Of a stretch of 64,000 nucleotides of DNA, positions 17,404-26,332 are shown in pieces. The position numbers were made by a program, and so were the translations under genes. The DNA lies in the NCBI GenBank assembly GCA_027023805.1, contig JALVUF010000046.1:1-64000 (forward strand), read 5' to 3'. Each line of letters starts with the position of its first letter. The stretch's first letter is position 1. This DNA is from Helicobacteraceae bacterium. GTDB taxonomy: Bacteria; Campylobacterota; Campylobacteria; Campylobacterales; Sulfurimonadaceae. A model generated the notes under the pieces. The model was not told the DNA's origin. It saw only the letters and a list, made by a program, of their open reading frames with translations, and ran no database searches.

Positions 17404-18297
17404 TTAATCATCAGAGATGTGAAAATGTAGTTGCTTTAACATTTTGTTTGGATTGTTTGAGTTTTGCAATTCAAATATAGATATTGGTTTGTTTGATTTC
17501 ATGCTTATTTTTAACTCATCAGGATTTTTAATGAAGCTTATCAATTTTTTATTAAATTGTTTACCTAATTTCTGATTGTTTTGTTTTGCCACTTGTAGAT
17601 TATTTTGCAATCTTTGTATAAGATGGTTTTTAAAACTAGATACACTGACACCTGAGCGTTGTGCCAAAATTTTAAAGATACGATTAGCTAGTGATTCATC
17701 TTTATATTTTATAGATAATGAGGTGATTTTTACACTCTGTGGAGCTAATTGCAACTGCATCATAAGATTTGGCAGCGATTTGACATCAGCTAACTTCAAG
17801 CGATAACTTATTTTACCTGCATGCTCTATATTCCAAGACATATCTTTTATGTTTAAAAACTCATCTTGCTTATGATATACATAATGAAGTTTAATGTTTG
17901 ATGTTAAACTCTTATAGCCTAATTGTTGCAATATACCTGCTGCAATAGGATTGCGCATATTTGCAGTATGTGCCGTAATACCTTCTAGTTCTATATCCAT
18001 ATAACGTGGGATTTTGTGCTTTGTATCTAGCGAATCTACTTCTATTTCTTTAATTAGAATATTTTTACCGTTAGGGGCATGTATCTTAACATTTTGTAAA
18101 TCAACAGATAATGTCCATGGGTTAAGTGAGGCATCTTCATACGTTATCATGCCGGGCGTAGTACCTGCTAAGACAGCATTTAGCTTATCATGCAAAATAG
18201 CTTTTGTTATAAGCATATATCCTACTATAATAAGTATCACAATACCGATGAAAGTCAAACGCTTGACCTGTGGCGGTGTTTTTTGTTTTATTGGCAT
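17404..18297 (-). CDS. Anchored periplasmic protein, AsmA/DUF748-like
   Basis: This encodes a 297-residue protein with one N-terminal membrane helix (about 14-31) and a periplasmic region rich in beta strands: YEDASLNPWTLSVDLQNVKIHAPNGKNIL and LRLADV-type strands reminiscent of AsmA or DUF748 proteins, which help lipid transport or envelope integrity. I do not recognise it firmly. An AAGGAA ribosome site precedes the ATG. Its upstream neighbour on the same strand, 37 nt away, is the csd3-like endopeptidase, so a shared envelope role and transcript are plausible. Confidence 0.5.
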   Translation of the reverse strand: MPIKQKTPPQVKRLTFIGIVILIIVGYMLITKAILHDKLNAVLAGTTPGMITYEDASLNPWTLSVDLQNVKIHAPNGKNILIKEIEVDSLDTKHKIPRYMDIELEGITAHTANMRNPIAAGILQQLGYKSLTSNIKLHYVYHKQDEFLNIKDMSWNIEHAGKISYRLKLADVKSLPNLMMQLQLAPQSVKITSLSIKYKDESLANRIFKILAQRSGVSVSSFKNHLIQRLQNNLQVAKQNNQKLGKQFNKKLISFIKNPDELKISMKSNKPISIFELQNSNNPNKMLKQLHFHISDD

Positions 18298-18334
18298 GTA
18301 TTTCCTTTTTTGTATATTATATACTAATATTTGT

Positions 18335-19576
18335 TTATAATACTATTTTAACGCCTGAATGTTTTTGCGGCACGGGGGGTGGATACGATACTGAGTGTTG
18401 CGGCTGTATATTTGAAGAGTTCACATAATATACCGGTTTAAACGGCTGTAGTTTAGTTGGAGCAATGTTGTTTGCAAGATAGTAGTGCAGCTTGATGTTC
18501 ATTTTGTGCTCATACGCTAAAAATCTCCTTTTAGTTTTACCTCTTAGATGTTTAGTTGCTTTTTGTACTACAAGTTGCGGATTAATAGCTCTGCCGTATC
18601 TGTAAACACCAAAATGAAGATGCGGTCCGGTTGATAGACCGGTGACCCCGACATAGCCTATGACTTGACCCTGCTTAACATATTTACCTGCTTTTATACC
18701 TCTTTTGAAATGTTTTTGATGCGCATATAAAGTTACATATCCATCACCGTTTGCGATTTTTATAACATTTCCGTATCCCCTTATCCATCCTGCATAAATA
18801 ATTCTGCCTGATGCCGCGGCATGAATAGGAGTACCGACAATAACAGCATAATCTACTCCAAAATGTGGACGATAGATATGTAAAATAGGCTGCCATCTTC
18901 TAAGTGAGAATGTTGAGCTTATCCAGCCTCCTTTAACGGGGCGTATAAAGATAAATCCCTGTATCTGATGACCTTTAGCGTTATAATATCTTCCATTATA
19001 ATCAAATACATAATGATTGGTTTTGCCTGTTTGTATCATAGCTGCTTTGAGTTCGGGCATAGAAAAAGGTCTGCCAAAACGATATTTTTGATCATACACC
19101 ATGACAATTTTATCACCCTTATGAATATCTCTTTTAAAATTGATAGATTTTTTAAAGCTGTCTATAAATAGTTGAGCAAGTTTTTTAGAGTGCGTGTCTT
19201 TTATGATGTCATTATACGGTGAATTTTTGACAGTTATAACAAACCCTTCTTGTTTTGTTATGCTATTTATAGGTATAAGTTTAAAAGTTGCGGATTTTTT
19301 TGTTTTTGTTATATGGATTTGAAGCTCATCACTGATAGGTATTAAAACTTGTTCCACGTTTTTATGTGCGCCAAATAAAATCTGATAATGTACGCCCTGC
19401 CTTATCTCATCTATGGCTTGCTGGTTGCTGTTGCTTAGATTGTAATATAACGGTTTGCTAGGCAGATGATATTTGTGCAAAAATTGTAAATATGTTTCAC
19501 CGTTACCCCATCTTAAAAATCGTGCCTCTGATGCCAATAGCAAAAAAGGCAAAAATAACAACATAAACATCTTCAT
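18335..19576 (-). CDS. M23 peptidoglycan DD-endopeptidase, Csd3-like
   Basis: This is a LytM/M23 zinc metallopeptidase acting on peptidoglycan cross-links in the periplasm, where Csd3 (HdpA) and Pgp3 help set helical cell shape. The protein has 413 residues with a signal peptide (about 1-17). The LytM zinc ligands are in HFGVDYA and GPHLHFGVYRYG, and ISSTFSLRRWQPILHIYRPHFG is typical. The long N-terminal region resembles the inhibitory domains of Csd3, and the length is close to the H. pylori protein. The neighbourhood with pgbA-like and glcD genes also matches H. pylori, from memory. Confidence 0.82.
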   Translation of the reverse strand: MKMFMLLFLPFLLLASEARFLRWGNGETYLQFLHKYHLPSKPLYYNLSNSNQQAIDEIRQGVHYQILFGAHKNVEQVLIPISDELQIHITKTKKSATFKLIPINSITKQEGFVITVKNSPYNDIIKDTHSKKLAQLFIDSFKKSINFKRDIHKGDKIVMVYDQKYRFGRPFSMPELKAAMIQTGKTNHYVFDYNGRYYNAKGHQIQGFIFIRPVKGGWISSTFSLRRWQPILHIYRPHFGVDYAVIVGTPIHAAASGRIIYAGWIRGYGNVIKIANGDGYVTLYAHQKHFKRGIKAGKYVKQGQVIGYVGVTGLSTGPHLHFGVYRYGRAINPQLVVQKATKHLRGKTKRRFLAYEHKMNIKLHYYLANNIAPTKLQPFKPVYYVNSSNIQPQHSVSYPPPVPQKHSGVKIVL

Positions 19577-19606
19577 AGTAATAAAAACCCCTTAAAAAAT
19601 TTTAAA

Positions 19607-19612
19607 ATTATA
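19607..19612 (-). promoter_or_regulatory. -10 box for the csd3-like gene
   Basis: TATAAT on the minus strand lies 30 nt before the csd3-like start codon, followed by an AAGGGG ribosome site. It faces the pgbA-like promoter in the same 101-nt divergent gap. Confidence 0.5.
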
Positions 19613-19644
19613 ACAAAGCTTGACTAACACAAAGGTTTATCTGC

Positions 19645-19650
19645 TATAAT
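19645..19650 (+). promoter_or_regulatory. -10 box for the pgbA-like gene
   Basis: TATAAT stands 27 nt before the ATG at 19678, with AGGTGA as ribosome site. A partial copy of the 17-bp element (TAACACAAA at 19625-19633) lies upstream, but 5 nt closer to the -10 than in the two full copies, so it is probably unrelated. Confidence 0.5.
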
Positions 19651-19677
19651 CTTTAGAAAAAAATAGGTGATATACTG

Positions 19678-20424
19678 ATGATAAAACGATATATATTATT
19701 ACTTATACTAATTAGCTCTATTGGTTTTGCAAATGCAATTGTAACATCCATTTTAACAGTTCATGGAAATAAGGCAACCGTTAAGGTAAGCAATATTAAT
19801 ATAGGCATCAGTGGGTTTATCGTCAAAGATTTAAAAGGCGGACACAGCTATATCATAAATAGCGCAGTTGTCGTTGGATATAATAAAACGAGCCATATAG
19901 CAACACTTAAGCTAGGTAAGTTTCATGAGCTAAAACAACTATATCTCCCAACTTTAAAACTAAGAGCATCAGCCGGTGATAAGGCAGTGCTTGCGTTTGG
20001 ATATGATAGAGCGCTGTTGATTGCTCCAAATAAACAAACATATTTTAAAATAACTCATGCTCTGCCTTCTTTGGAGTGGGTGCATCCGGATATTTTTGCC
20101 ATGTTGTTATCTGAAAACGGACATCCAAGACCACTTAAGAGTGATTTTACTCAGATGTGTCATATCTCATCAGTCGGACTTTTGTATATTTATCTAAAAC
20201 AAAAATTGATAACAATAGATTGTCTAAGTATGAAAGTTTTGCAGATATCACCGGCACCTCTAAAGAGCAGACCCGCACAGCTTCCGTTTTACAACCGCGT
20301 AGGCAAGATACAAAGCAACTGGTTTGGAGCAGGCAGTCACCGTTTAAGAGTATATGCGCCTTATTATTTAAAATTGCTTCAAAAATATAACAAAAATAAT
20401 GAAGAGCTAAAGGGGATAAGATGA
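19678..20424 (+). CDS. PgbA N-terminal-domain-like secreted protein
   Basis: This 248-residue protein has a signal peptide (about 1-20, ending FANA). The mature part resembles the N-terminal domain of Helicobacter PgbA/PgbB (plasminogen-binding surface proteins), including HPDIFAMLLSENGHPRPLKSDFTQMCHISSVGLLYIYL and IDCLSM. The long charged C-terminal region of PgbA that binds plasminogen is absent, so in this organism the ancestral domain probably has another job. It overlaps glcD by 4 nt (ATGA), the same gene pair as in H. pylori. Confidence 0.7.
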   Translation: MIKRYILLLILISSIGFANAIVTSILTVHGNKATVKVSNINIGISGFIVKDLKGGHSYIINSAVVVGYNKTSHIATLKLGKFHELKQLYLPTLKLRASAGDKAVLAFGYDRALLIAPNKQTYFKITHALPSLEWVHPDIFAMLLSENGHPRPLKSDFTQMCHISSVGLLYIYLKQKLITIDCLSMKVLQISPAPLKSRPAQLPFYNRVGKIQSNWFGAGSHRLRVYAPYYLKLLQKYNKNNEELKGIR

Positions 20425-21803
20425 TTGACGCAAAGCATTTAAATTATTTCAAAACATTAGTAGGTGAAGAAAATATATATAGTGATACCGCGCATCTTAG
20501 GGCTTATTCATATGATGCCACTAGAGAACATTTTAAGCCTGATGCGGTTATATTTCCTAGATATGAAGAGGATGTAAGCGAGGTTTTAAAGTATTGTAAT
20601 GAGCATCAAATCATCATAGTTCCACGTGGTGCGGGTAGTGGTTTTACCGGCGGCGCACTTCCTAGTAGCGGCGGTATCGTACTTGGTTTTGAAAAGCATA
20701 TGAATAAAATATTAGATATAGATATGCAAAATATGGTAGCGGTAGTTCAACCCGGTGTTATCAATATGGACCTGCAGCGTGCTGTTGAAGCCGTTGGTCT
20801 TTTTTATCCGCCTGACCCTGCTAGTGAGAATTATTCATCTCTTGGAGGAAATGTCAGCGAGAATGCAGGTGGAATGAGGGCTGCTAAGTATGGCATAACT
20901 AAAGATTATGTCATGGCCATGCGCGCGGTTTTACCTAACGGAGATGTGATTAAAGCGGGCAAGAAAACGATAAAAGATGTAGCGGGATATAACATTAGCG
21001 GTATTTTAATTGCTTCTGAGGGAACTTTGGCCGTTACTACCGAGATAACTTTAAAACTGCTTTCAAAGCCAAAATTAACAAAAACGGCTATGGGTGTTTT
21101 TGACAGTGTTGGGCGTGCTATGGAGGCAGTTTATAAAACAATGGCAGGAGGCGTTACGCCCGTTGCTATGGAGTTTTTAGATAACCTGACCATCAAAGCT
21201 GTAGAAAAGACGTTTCATAAAGGACTTCCCGTTGATGCAGGTGCTATTTTGATAACTGATGTTGACGGTAATTTAGAGGATGATTTAGATTTTCAGCTAG
21301 CACTCATTGAGAAGATATTTAAACAAAACGGCTGCACAGAGTTTAAAATCGCACAAACAAAAGAGCAGGCTGCTGATATATGGTTTGCAAGACGAAACGC
21401 ATCACAATCACTGAGCGTTTATGGTAGTAAAAAAATAAATGAAGACATAACGGTTCCACGCTCAGCCTTGCCAAAACTACTTGAAGAGTTTGATAAGATA
21501 GCTGAGAAATATAATGTAAATATACCATGTTTTGGTCATACTGGTGATGGAAATGTACACACAAATGTCATGGTTGACGGAGGCGATAGTAAACAGGTTG
21601 AGATAGCATACAAAGCCATAAAAGAGGTTTTTGAAGTAACTATAAAGCTAGGCGGAACTCTAAGCGGTGAGCATGGCATAGGACTCTCTAAAGCACCTTA
21701 TATGAGCATGGCATTTACACAAGAGGAGATAAATCTTTTTAAGTCAATTAAACAGGCATTTGATCCAAACAACATCTTAAATCCACATAAAATGGGTCTT
21801 TAA
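20421..21803 (+). CDS. glcD: FAD-linked oxidase, GlcD/D-lactate dehydrogenase-like
   Basis: This is a 460-residue flavoprotein that oxidises a 2-hydroxy acid (glycolate or D-lactate). The FAD-binding PCMH domain shows IIVPRGAGSGFTGGALPSSGGIV and PDPASENYSSLGGNVSENAGGMRAAKYG. The C-terminal half has CFGHTGDGNVHTNVM, with metal or substrate histidines, and SGEHGIGLSKAPYM. Substrate cannot be fixed from sequence; glcE and glcF are not adjacent. It is coupled to the pgbA-like gene. A phosphoglycolate-phosphatase-like gene at 54606 could supply glycolate, but this is conjecture. Confidence 0.88.
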   Translation: MIDAKHLNYFKTLVGEENIYSDTAHLRAYSYDATREHFKPDAVIFPRYEEDVSEVLKYCNEHQIIIVPRGAGSGFTGGALPSSGGIVLGFEKHMNKILDIDMQNMVAVVQPGVINMDLQRAVEAVGLFYPPDPASENYSSLGGNVSENAGGMRAAKYGITKDYVMAMRAVLPNGDVIKAGKKTIKDVAGYNISGILIASEGTLAVTTEITLKLLSKPKLTKTAMGVFDSVGRAMEAVYKTMAGGVTPVAMEFLDNLTIKAVEKTFHKGLPVDAGAILITDVDGNLEDDLDFQLALIEKIFKQNGCTEFKIAQTKEQAADIWFARRNASQSLSVYGSKKINEDITVPRSALPKLLEEFDKIAEKYNVNIPCFGHTGDGNVHTNVMVDGGDSKQVEIAYKAIKEVFEVTIKLGGTLSGEHGIGLSKAPYMSMAFTQEEINLFKSIKQAFDPNNILNPHKMGL

Positions 21804-21816
21804 ATCACACTTTTGT

Positions 21817-22932
21817 TTAAAGCCCTAAAGTAAAAGTTGTTCCCTCTTTTATTTTAGAGTTCACATCTATCTTGATATTTTCTTCATCACATATCTTTTT
21901 AACAATATTAAGACCCACGCCAAAACCGCCGGCAAGCTCTGTTGCTCTTTCATATAGCTCAAATATCTTTTTTATTTTATCTTTAGAGATGCCTATGCCC
22001 TCATCTTTAATGATAAAGATGCAATCATTGAGTTTTATGTAGATATGATGGTTGGGTGTTGAGTACTTGATGGCGTTTGAGAGAAGGTTGGAGACAAGAA
22101 GTCTGGCTTTGTCTTCATCCATTAGTTTGTTACAGTCTTGAAGCTGGGTAACAATCTCTATGCTTTTTGCATGGCAGAGTTGTTCATAAAATTTGATAAC
22201 GTCTTGTATTATGACTTTGAGATTTATCATCCTTTTTGGATTTTGGTTTATATTGAAGTTTAAATATGCCAATGATTTATATATAACATACAGCTGTTTG
22301 GTGCTGATAGAGATATTTGTAAGTATCTTTTCATCATATATTTTTTTTTGTAAAGCATGTTTGGAACTCATCTCAAGAGCAGTTATAGGAGTATTTAACT
22401 CATGTGAGATATCTTGAATAAATTGTTCTATCTGGTTTACTTTTTGATGAATAGGGCGCATAAACAGCCGTGCCAGTATCCACGATACAAACGCAATCGC
22501 TAAAAAAAACAGAAGTGTTATAAGCGTTATCTCTTTTTGCAGTTGCTTGATTTTTTTGTTGTAATTTATCGTTTTTATGATTACATATTGTATGTTTAAA
22601 TGATCCTGCGGTGATGGAGAGATGAGAGTTTTATATCCATCTTTATCAAAGTATAAGCGTTTAAATACTTTATGCTTTGATGCCGGTATCAAAGCATAAT
22701 CATACCCCTGTTCTAATCTTGGCAGCTTTAATGTTTGATGTTTCATCTCTGCATTGATAATTCTTCCGCCTATCTCATCTGCATAATGCTGCATTTTATA
22801 ATAAATAGTATTGTTTAATTCGTTTTTCTGAGCCTCGTAATACCAAAATCCAAGAAGTATGATAAATAAAAATGAAGAGCCGATATAAAGCGACAGGAAC
22901 ATATAAAAAGATCTTTTCTCTAAGCTATTCAA
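21817..22932 (-). CDS. Sensor histidine kinase, candidate copper sensor
   Basis: This is a membrane histidine kinase paired with the response regulator at 22925. The open frame runs upstream to 23067, but I place the start at TTG 22932 because the upstream part is the regulator gene read in another frame; this start overlaps the regulator stop by 8 nt. ATG 22902 is the alternative. The 371-residue protein has membrane helices at about 9-30 and 134-156, a periplasmic sensor of about 100 residues, the phospho-acceptor in ISHELNTPI (His177), and ATPase boxes NLLSNAIKYS, KDEGIGIS and GGFGVGLNIVKK. It is near the copper efflux genes; sensing copper (CrdS-like) is inference. Confidence 0.88.
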   Translation of the reverse strand: MNSLEKRSFYMFLSLYIGSSFLFIILLGFWYYEAQKNELNNTIYYKMQHYADEIGGRIINAEMKHQTLKLPRLEQGYDYALIPASKHKVFKRLYFDKDGYKTLISPSPQDHLNIQYVIIKTINYNKKIKQLQKEITLITLLFFLAIAFVSWILARLFMRPIHQKVNQIEQFIQDISHELNTPITALEMSSKHALQKKIYDEKILTNISISTKQLYVIYKSLAYLNFNINQNPKRMINLKVIIQDVIKFYEQLCHAKSIEIVTQLQDCNKLMDEDKARLLVSNLLSNAIKYSTPNHHIYIKLNDCIFIIKDEGIGISKDKIKKIFELYERATELAGGFGVGLNIVKKICDEENIKIDVNSKIKEGTTFTLGL

Positions 22933-23572
22933 ATTTATACCCCTGAGCTCGTATGTTAACAATATGTTCTTTTCCGATATATCGTCTGAGTTCTTTGACA
23001 AGAGTGCGTACGGCATCTGCTGTTGGCATCTCATCATAGCTCCACAGATTTTGAAGCAGCTCATCAACGCTTATAACCCGTTGTCGATTTTTGTATATAT
23101 ATCCCAGCATCTGGCTCTGCTTTTTGTTTAGAACAATCTTATTGCCCTTTATATGTAATATATTTTTAACGGTATCAAAAGCTATATCTTCATCTATCTG
23201 AACTGACTGCTCAAGTCCTTTGTATTCTTTAATATTGTTGATTCTAAGCGATAGCTCTTCAAGTTCAAAAGGCTTTTTTATAAAGTCGCTGGCTCCATTT
23301 TTAAATGCCTCTTTTAGGTATTTGATATTTTGAAATGCGGTTATAAATATGGTAGGAGTAAAATCAGCAAATTCCCGTAAACTTTTTAAAAAAGTGATAC
23401 CGCTACCATCTGGTAGATTGATATCAAATATATAAAGATCAAATCTTTGCTTATCACATAATTCACGTGCTAAATCTATAGTATAAGCATGTGATACAAT
23501 GTAGCTCTCAGATAAATAATCTTTTAAAATATCTGCCAAAACAGTGTCATCTTCAAGTAGTAAAATTTTCAT
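22925..23572 (-). CDS. OmpR-family response regulator, candidate copper regulator
   Basis: The protein has 215 residues. The receiver domain contains LLEDD, the phospho-acceptor Asp50 in YIFDINLPDGSG, Thr78 and Lys100 (IKKPF). The C-terminal winged helix ends in VRTLVKELRRYIGKEHIVNIRAQGYKFE, the standard OmpR/PhoB type, which bind direct repeats about 11 bp apart. Exactly such repeats stand before two copper operons in this window (25668, 28807), making this the best candidate regulator (CrdR-like). A TATAAT lies only 5 nt before the start codon, so its mRNA may be leaderless. Confidence 0.9.
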   Translation of the reverse strand: MKILLLEDDTVLADILKDYLSESYIVSHAYTIDLARELCDKQRFDLYIFDINLPDGSGITFLKSLREFADFTPTIFITAFQNIKYLKEAFKNGASDFIKKPFELEELSLRINNIKEYKGLEQSVQIDEDIAFDTVKNILHIKGNKIVLNKKQSQMLGYIYKNRQRVISVDELLQNLWSYDEMPTADAVRTLVKELRRYIGKEHIVNIRAQGYKFE

Positions 23573-23577
23573 ATCGT

Positions 23578-23583
23578 ATTATA
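23578..23583 (-). promoter_or_regulatory. -10 box adjacent to the response regulator start
   Basis: TATAAT on the minus strand is separated from the ATG at 23572 by only 5 nt, and no ribosome site is seen. Transcription would begin at or within a few bases of the start codon. Confidence 0.45.
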
Positions 23584-23630
23584 TCAAAACATGAACCGGC
23601 CAATGGCTTGCTATGCCATGGATTTAGGGG

Positions 23631-25583
23631 TTATATACCCGCTTTTAGACCGATTATCATAGTTTGTTTGTCAGGCAGCTGATAGGTTGCGGTAATATCT
23701 TGAGTGTTGCGAACCATATATCCAAATAGATAATCCCGCCAAGTTGCCATACCTTTTAGTTTGCGTCCGGGTATGATTTCTATCTGCTTGATGATGTAGT
23801 GAACTTTACTGGTGTCTAACGTAAGGTCTTGTTCTTTGATGCTAGAGAGATCAGAGGGGATATTGACACCTTGCATAAATCCATAATGCAGTACAATTTG
23901 ATAAAATCCACTGCCTAGCTTGGTTATCTCAATACGTTTGCTCTGCTCAATAGCAGGCACCTCTTCAATTAATACGGTAGTCAGCAATATCTGCTCGTAA
24001 AGTACACCTGTATGCTGCAACAAGCTTACGAGTGTGGACGGCGTGTATATCAGTCTTCCTGTTAGAAATACACCAACTCCCGGCACTCTTAGCACCTTGT
24101 CAGCTGTTATTTTGCCTATAAAAGAGGAGATGGTGGCTGATTTATTGTTAAATTGATCTTTTAACAAGGTTGAACCGCGTCGCCAGGTTGTCATAAGCGT
24201 AAACAATAGTAGAGCAATTAGTAACGGTAGCCAGCCGCCATCTGGTATTTTCATAGCGTTAGAGGCAAGAAATGTTAAGTCAATTGTGAGAAAACATATT
24301 AAAAACAGGAGTGATTTTGGCAGACTCCAGTTCCAAAGTTTGCGTACAATTGTAAACATCAGTATCGTAGTGATTGTCATGGTGGCGTTTACGGCAATAC
24401 CGTAAGCCGCTGCTAAATTTTGCGAAGTTTGAAATATAACCACGAGTCCGATTACCGCTATCATCATCGCCCAATTTATAGCCGGCACGTAAATCTGTCC
24501 ATGTGTATCAGCGGAGGTTTGCCGCACTTGAAGCGGCGGCATCCAGTCAAGGGATATGGCTTGACGAACAAGAGAAAAAACTCCGGTAATTGCTGCTTGA
24601 GAAGCAATGATAGTAGCAAAGGTGGCCAGAATGACAAGTGGAATCAAACCCCAAGACGGCACAAGATGAAAGAACGGGCTGGCTATATTTTTAGGATCAC
24701 TTAGCAGCAGGGCTCCTTGACCAAAATAGTTAAGCACTAATGCAGGTAGGACAAAAAAGAACCAAACCAAACGGATAGGCTTTAAACTAAAGTGACCCAA
24801 ATCGGCAAACAAAGCCTCACCGCCCGTGCTAACAAGAAATACAGCATATAACACTAAAAAACCGGTTAAACCGTTATGCCTAAAGAAAACAACCCCATGC
24901 CATGGATTGATGGCTGCAAGTACGATTGGAGAGTGTATGATATTTAAGATGCCCAGTGCCGCAAGGATAAAAAACCACAACAGCATCAAAGGACCAAAGA
25001 TGATGCCAACAACTGCAGTTCCCCATCTTTGAATCGAAAACAGGGCAATTAAAATACCAATAGTGACGGGAATTACAAAGCTTGCAAATCCCGGATCTAT
25101 AATCTTCAACCCCTGTACGGCACTAAGTACAGAAATAGCAGGCGTGAGCATAGCAGCACCAAAGAGCATAGTCGCACCGGCAAGTCCTAACAAAAGAAGC
25201 GTCATGCGCCTTGGTTTTGCCTCACCCGACTTTGGACGCAATAAGCCAAGCAGTGCAAAAGTACCTCCCTCGCCGTTATTATCTGCCCGTAGTACAAATG
25301 TCATATATTTGAGTGAAATAACAAAAACCAATGTCCATAAAATAAGAGACAGCAAACCTAAAACGTTATCAGGAGTAACGGGCAGTGGATTTTTACCGAT
25401 AAAAGCTTGCTGCAAGGCATAAATAGGACTAGTTCCTATATCTCCGTAAACAATACCGAGCACAGAAAGTGCGATAAGCGTAAGAGGCTTTTTAGAGGCT
25501 TTGGCAGTCGGTTTGGCATTTTGAAATTTCAATGCTTCTTCTTGAGCTTCAATCTCTTTTTGTTCAGGAGTTAGATCAGGCAT
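23631..25583 (-). CDS. kup: Kup-family potassium transporter
   Basis: This 650-residue inner-membrane K+ uptake protein has about 12 helices and a cytoplasmic C-terminal domain. Recognisable features are SVLGIVYGDIGTSPIYALQQAF at the start of the membrane region, NNGEGGTFALLGLLRP, GAAMLTPAISVLSAVQG, GEALFADLGHFSLKPI and FGQGALLL. The first 30 residues are a charged cytoplasmic lead. It stands alone between the two-component genes and the divergent copper operon, with a TATAAT 39 nt upstream. Confidence 0.95.
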   Translation of the reverse strand: MPDLTPEQKEIEAQEEALKFQNAKPTAKASKKPLTLIALSVLGIVYGDIGTSPIYALQQAFIGKNPLPVTPDNVLGLLSLILWTLVFVISLKYMTFVLRADNNGEGGTFALLGLLRPKSGEAKPRRMTLLLLGLAGATMLFGAAMLTPAISVLSAVQGLKIIDPGFASFVIPVTIGILIALFSIQRWGTAVVGIIFGPLMLLWFFILAALGILNIIHSPIVLAAINPWHGVVFFRHNGLTGFLVLYAVFLVSTGGEALFADLGHFSLKPIRLVWFFFVLPALVLNYFGQGALLLSDPKNIASPFFHLVPSWGLIPLVILATFATIIASQAAITGVFSLVRQAISLDWMPPLQVRQTSADTHGQIYVPAINWAMMIAVIGLVVIFQTSQNLAAAYGIAVNATMTITTILMFTIVRKLWNWSLPKSLLFLICFLTIDLTFLASNAMKIPDGGWLPLLIALLLFTLMTTWRRGSTLLKDQFNNKSATISSFIGKITADKVLRVPGVGVFLTGRLIYTPSTLVSLLQHTGVLYEQILLTTVLIEEVPAIEQSKRIEITKLGSGFYQIVLHYGFMQGVNIPSDLSSIKEQDLTLDTSKVHYIIKQIEIIPGRKLKGMATWRDYLFGYMVRNTQDITATYQLPDKQTMIIGLKAGI

Positions 25584-25622
25584 ATTTTTAGTGCTCTTTG
25601 TATAGATTTTCTAAATTTTTTT

Positions 25623-25628
25623 ATTATA
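25623..25628 (-). promoter_or_regulatory. -10 box for kup
   Basis: TATAAT on the minus strand lies 39 nt upstream of the kup start in a 138-nt divergent gap. A TGTAC-AAA-GTACA inverted repeat lies 14 nt further upstream. Confidence 0.45.
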
Positions 25629-25642
25629 TCATATTGTTTGTT

Positions 25643-25655
25643 TGTACAAAGTACA
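25643..25655. promoter_or_regulatory. TGTAC-AAA-GTACA inverted repeat
   Basis: A perfect 5-bp dyad with a 3-nt spacer lies between the kup -10 and the copper-box promoter of the DUF302 gene. Its place at the -35 position of kup suggests an operator. No second copy was noticed in the window. Confidence 0.35.
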
Positions 25656-25667
25656 CTTAAAACTCAC

Positions 25668-25699
25668 CTCACAAACTCCTCACAAACTATCATTATAAT
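25668..25699 (+). promoter_or_regulatory. Tandem CTCACAAACT boxes and -10 (DUF302-SHOCT-copA promoter)
   Basis: Two identical decamers CTCACAAACT (25668-25677 and 25679-25688) repeat with an 11-bp period, and a perfect TATAAT (25694-25699) begins 5 nt after the second. The boxes cover the -35 region, the geometry expected for activation by an OmpR/PhoB-type regulator. The same arrangement occurs at 28807-28838 before the CrdA-like operon. Confidence 0.75.
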
Positions 25700-25721
25700 T
25701 ATATAAAAAGAAGGAGTCAAC

Positions 25722-26102
25722 ATGGTTTATAAGGTAAAAGTAAGATGGCCGATAGAAGCTATCAAGGCACAGCTTGAACAAAAAGCGAAAGATGTCGGAT
25801 TTGGGATCTTGGGTTCTTATAACTTTAAAAATATGTTAAAACAAAAAGGTTTTGAGATAGATAAGGAGATAACGGTTTATGAACTTTGCAACCCTGCAGG
25901 CGCATCTTCTGCTTTAAATGCATTTACGGATATCTCTGTTTATCTGCCTTGCAGAATCTCTATTTACGAAGAAGATGGAGTGACTGTACTGGCAACCATC
26001 GGAATTGAAGATATGCTAAAGACAATTGATGCTGATACTGAGTTTAAAAAACACATGAGCGAGATATTTAAAAATCTTCGTATTTTAATGAATTCCTGGT
26101 GA
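25722..26102 (+). CDS. DUF302 family protein
   Basis: This 126-residue cytoplasmic protein fits the DUF302 family (YKVKVRWPIEAIKAQLEQKAKDVGFGILGSYNF, then VYELCNPAGASSALNA with one cysteine, then LPCRISIYEEDGVTVLATI). DUF302 proteins are small ligand- or metal-responsive proteins of unclear chemistry, often linked to redox or metal genes. It opens an operon with a SHOCT protein (13-nt gap) and the CopA ATPase, behind the copper-box promoter. The two cysteines, in ELCNP and LPCRIS, are candidates for copper binding, which is inference. Confidence 0.8.
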   Translation: MVYKVKVRWPIEAIKAQLEQKAKDVGFGILGSYNFKNMLKQKGFEIDKEITVYELCNPAGASSALNAFTDISVYLPCRISIYEEDGVTVLATIGIEDMLKTIDADTEFKKHMSEIFKNLRILMNSW

Positions 26103-26115
26103 AAAGGAGAGTGAA

Positions 26116-26322
26116 ATGTTTGGATATGATATGAGCGGATGGAGGTCTGAGATGGGATTTGGCTGGATAATTATGTTGCTGATTATAGTTATATTTATAT
26201 ATTTTTTAAATCAAAATAAAACGATATCCGATGAAAGCGCCAGAGATATTTTAGATAAAAGATATGCCAGCGGCAAGATAGATGAAGAGGAATATAAAAA
26301 GAAAAAAGAAGCATTAAAATAG
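26116..26322 (+). CDS. SHOCT-domain small membrane protein
   Basis: This 68-residue protein has a Met/Gly/Trp-containing start, one membrane helix (about 17-34), and a C-terminal SHOCT motif (ARDILDKRYASGKIDEEEYKKKKEAL). Such proteins are frequent beside heavy-metal P-type ATPases and copper genes, probably as small membrane accessory factors. It lies 13 nt after DUF302 and 10 nt before the ATPase, whose ribosome site AGGAGG begins right at its stop. Confidence 0.85.
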   Translation: MFGYDMSGWRSEMGFGWIIMLLIIVIFIYFLNQNKTISDESARDILDKRYASGKIDEEEYKKKKEALK

Positions 26323-26332
26323 GAGGTGTTTT

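Noticed and set aside
19625-19650. Third copy of the 17-bp copper element before the pgbA-like gene
   Set aside because: Only the TAACACAAA part matches and it lies 5 nt closer to the -10, so the geometry differs.
22933-23067. Longer N-terminus of the histidine kinase
   Set aside because: These codons are the response regulator gene read in another frame and give a Cys-rich, implausible leader; the helix and signal begin after 22932.
24420-25422. Plus-strand frames opposite kup
   Set aside because: They lie wholly inside the well-supported kup gene, lack ribosome sites and have unnatural composition.
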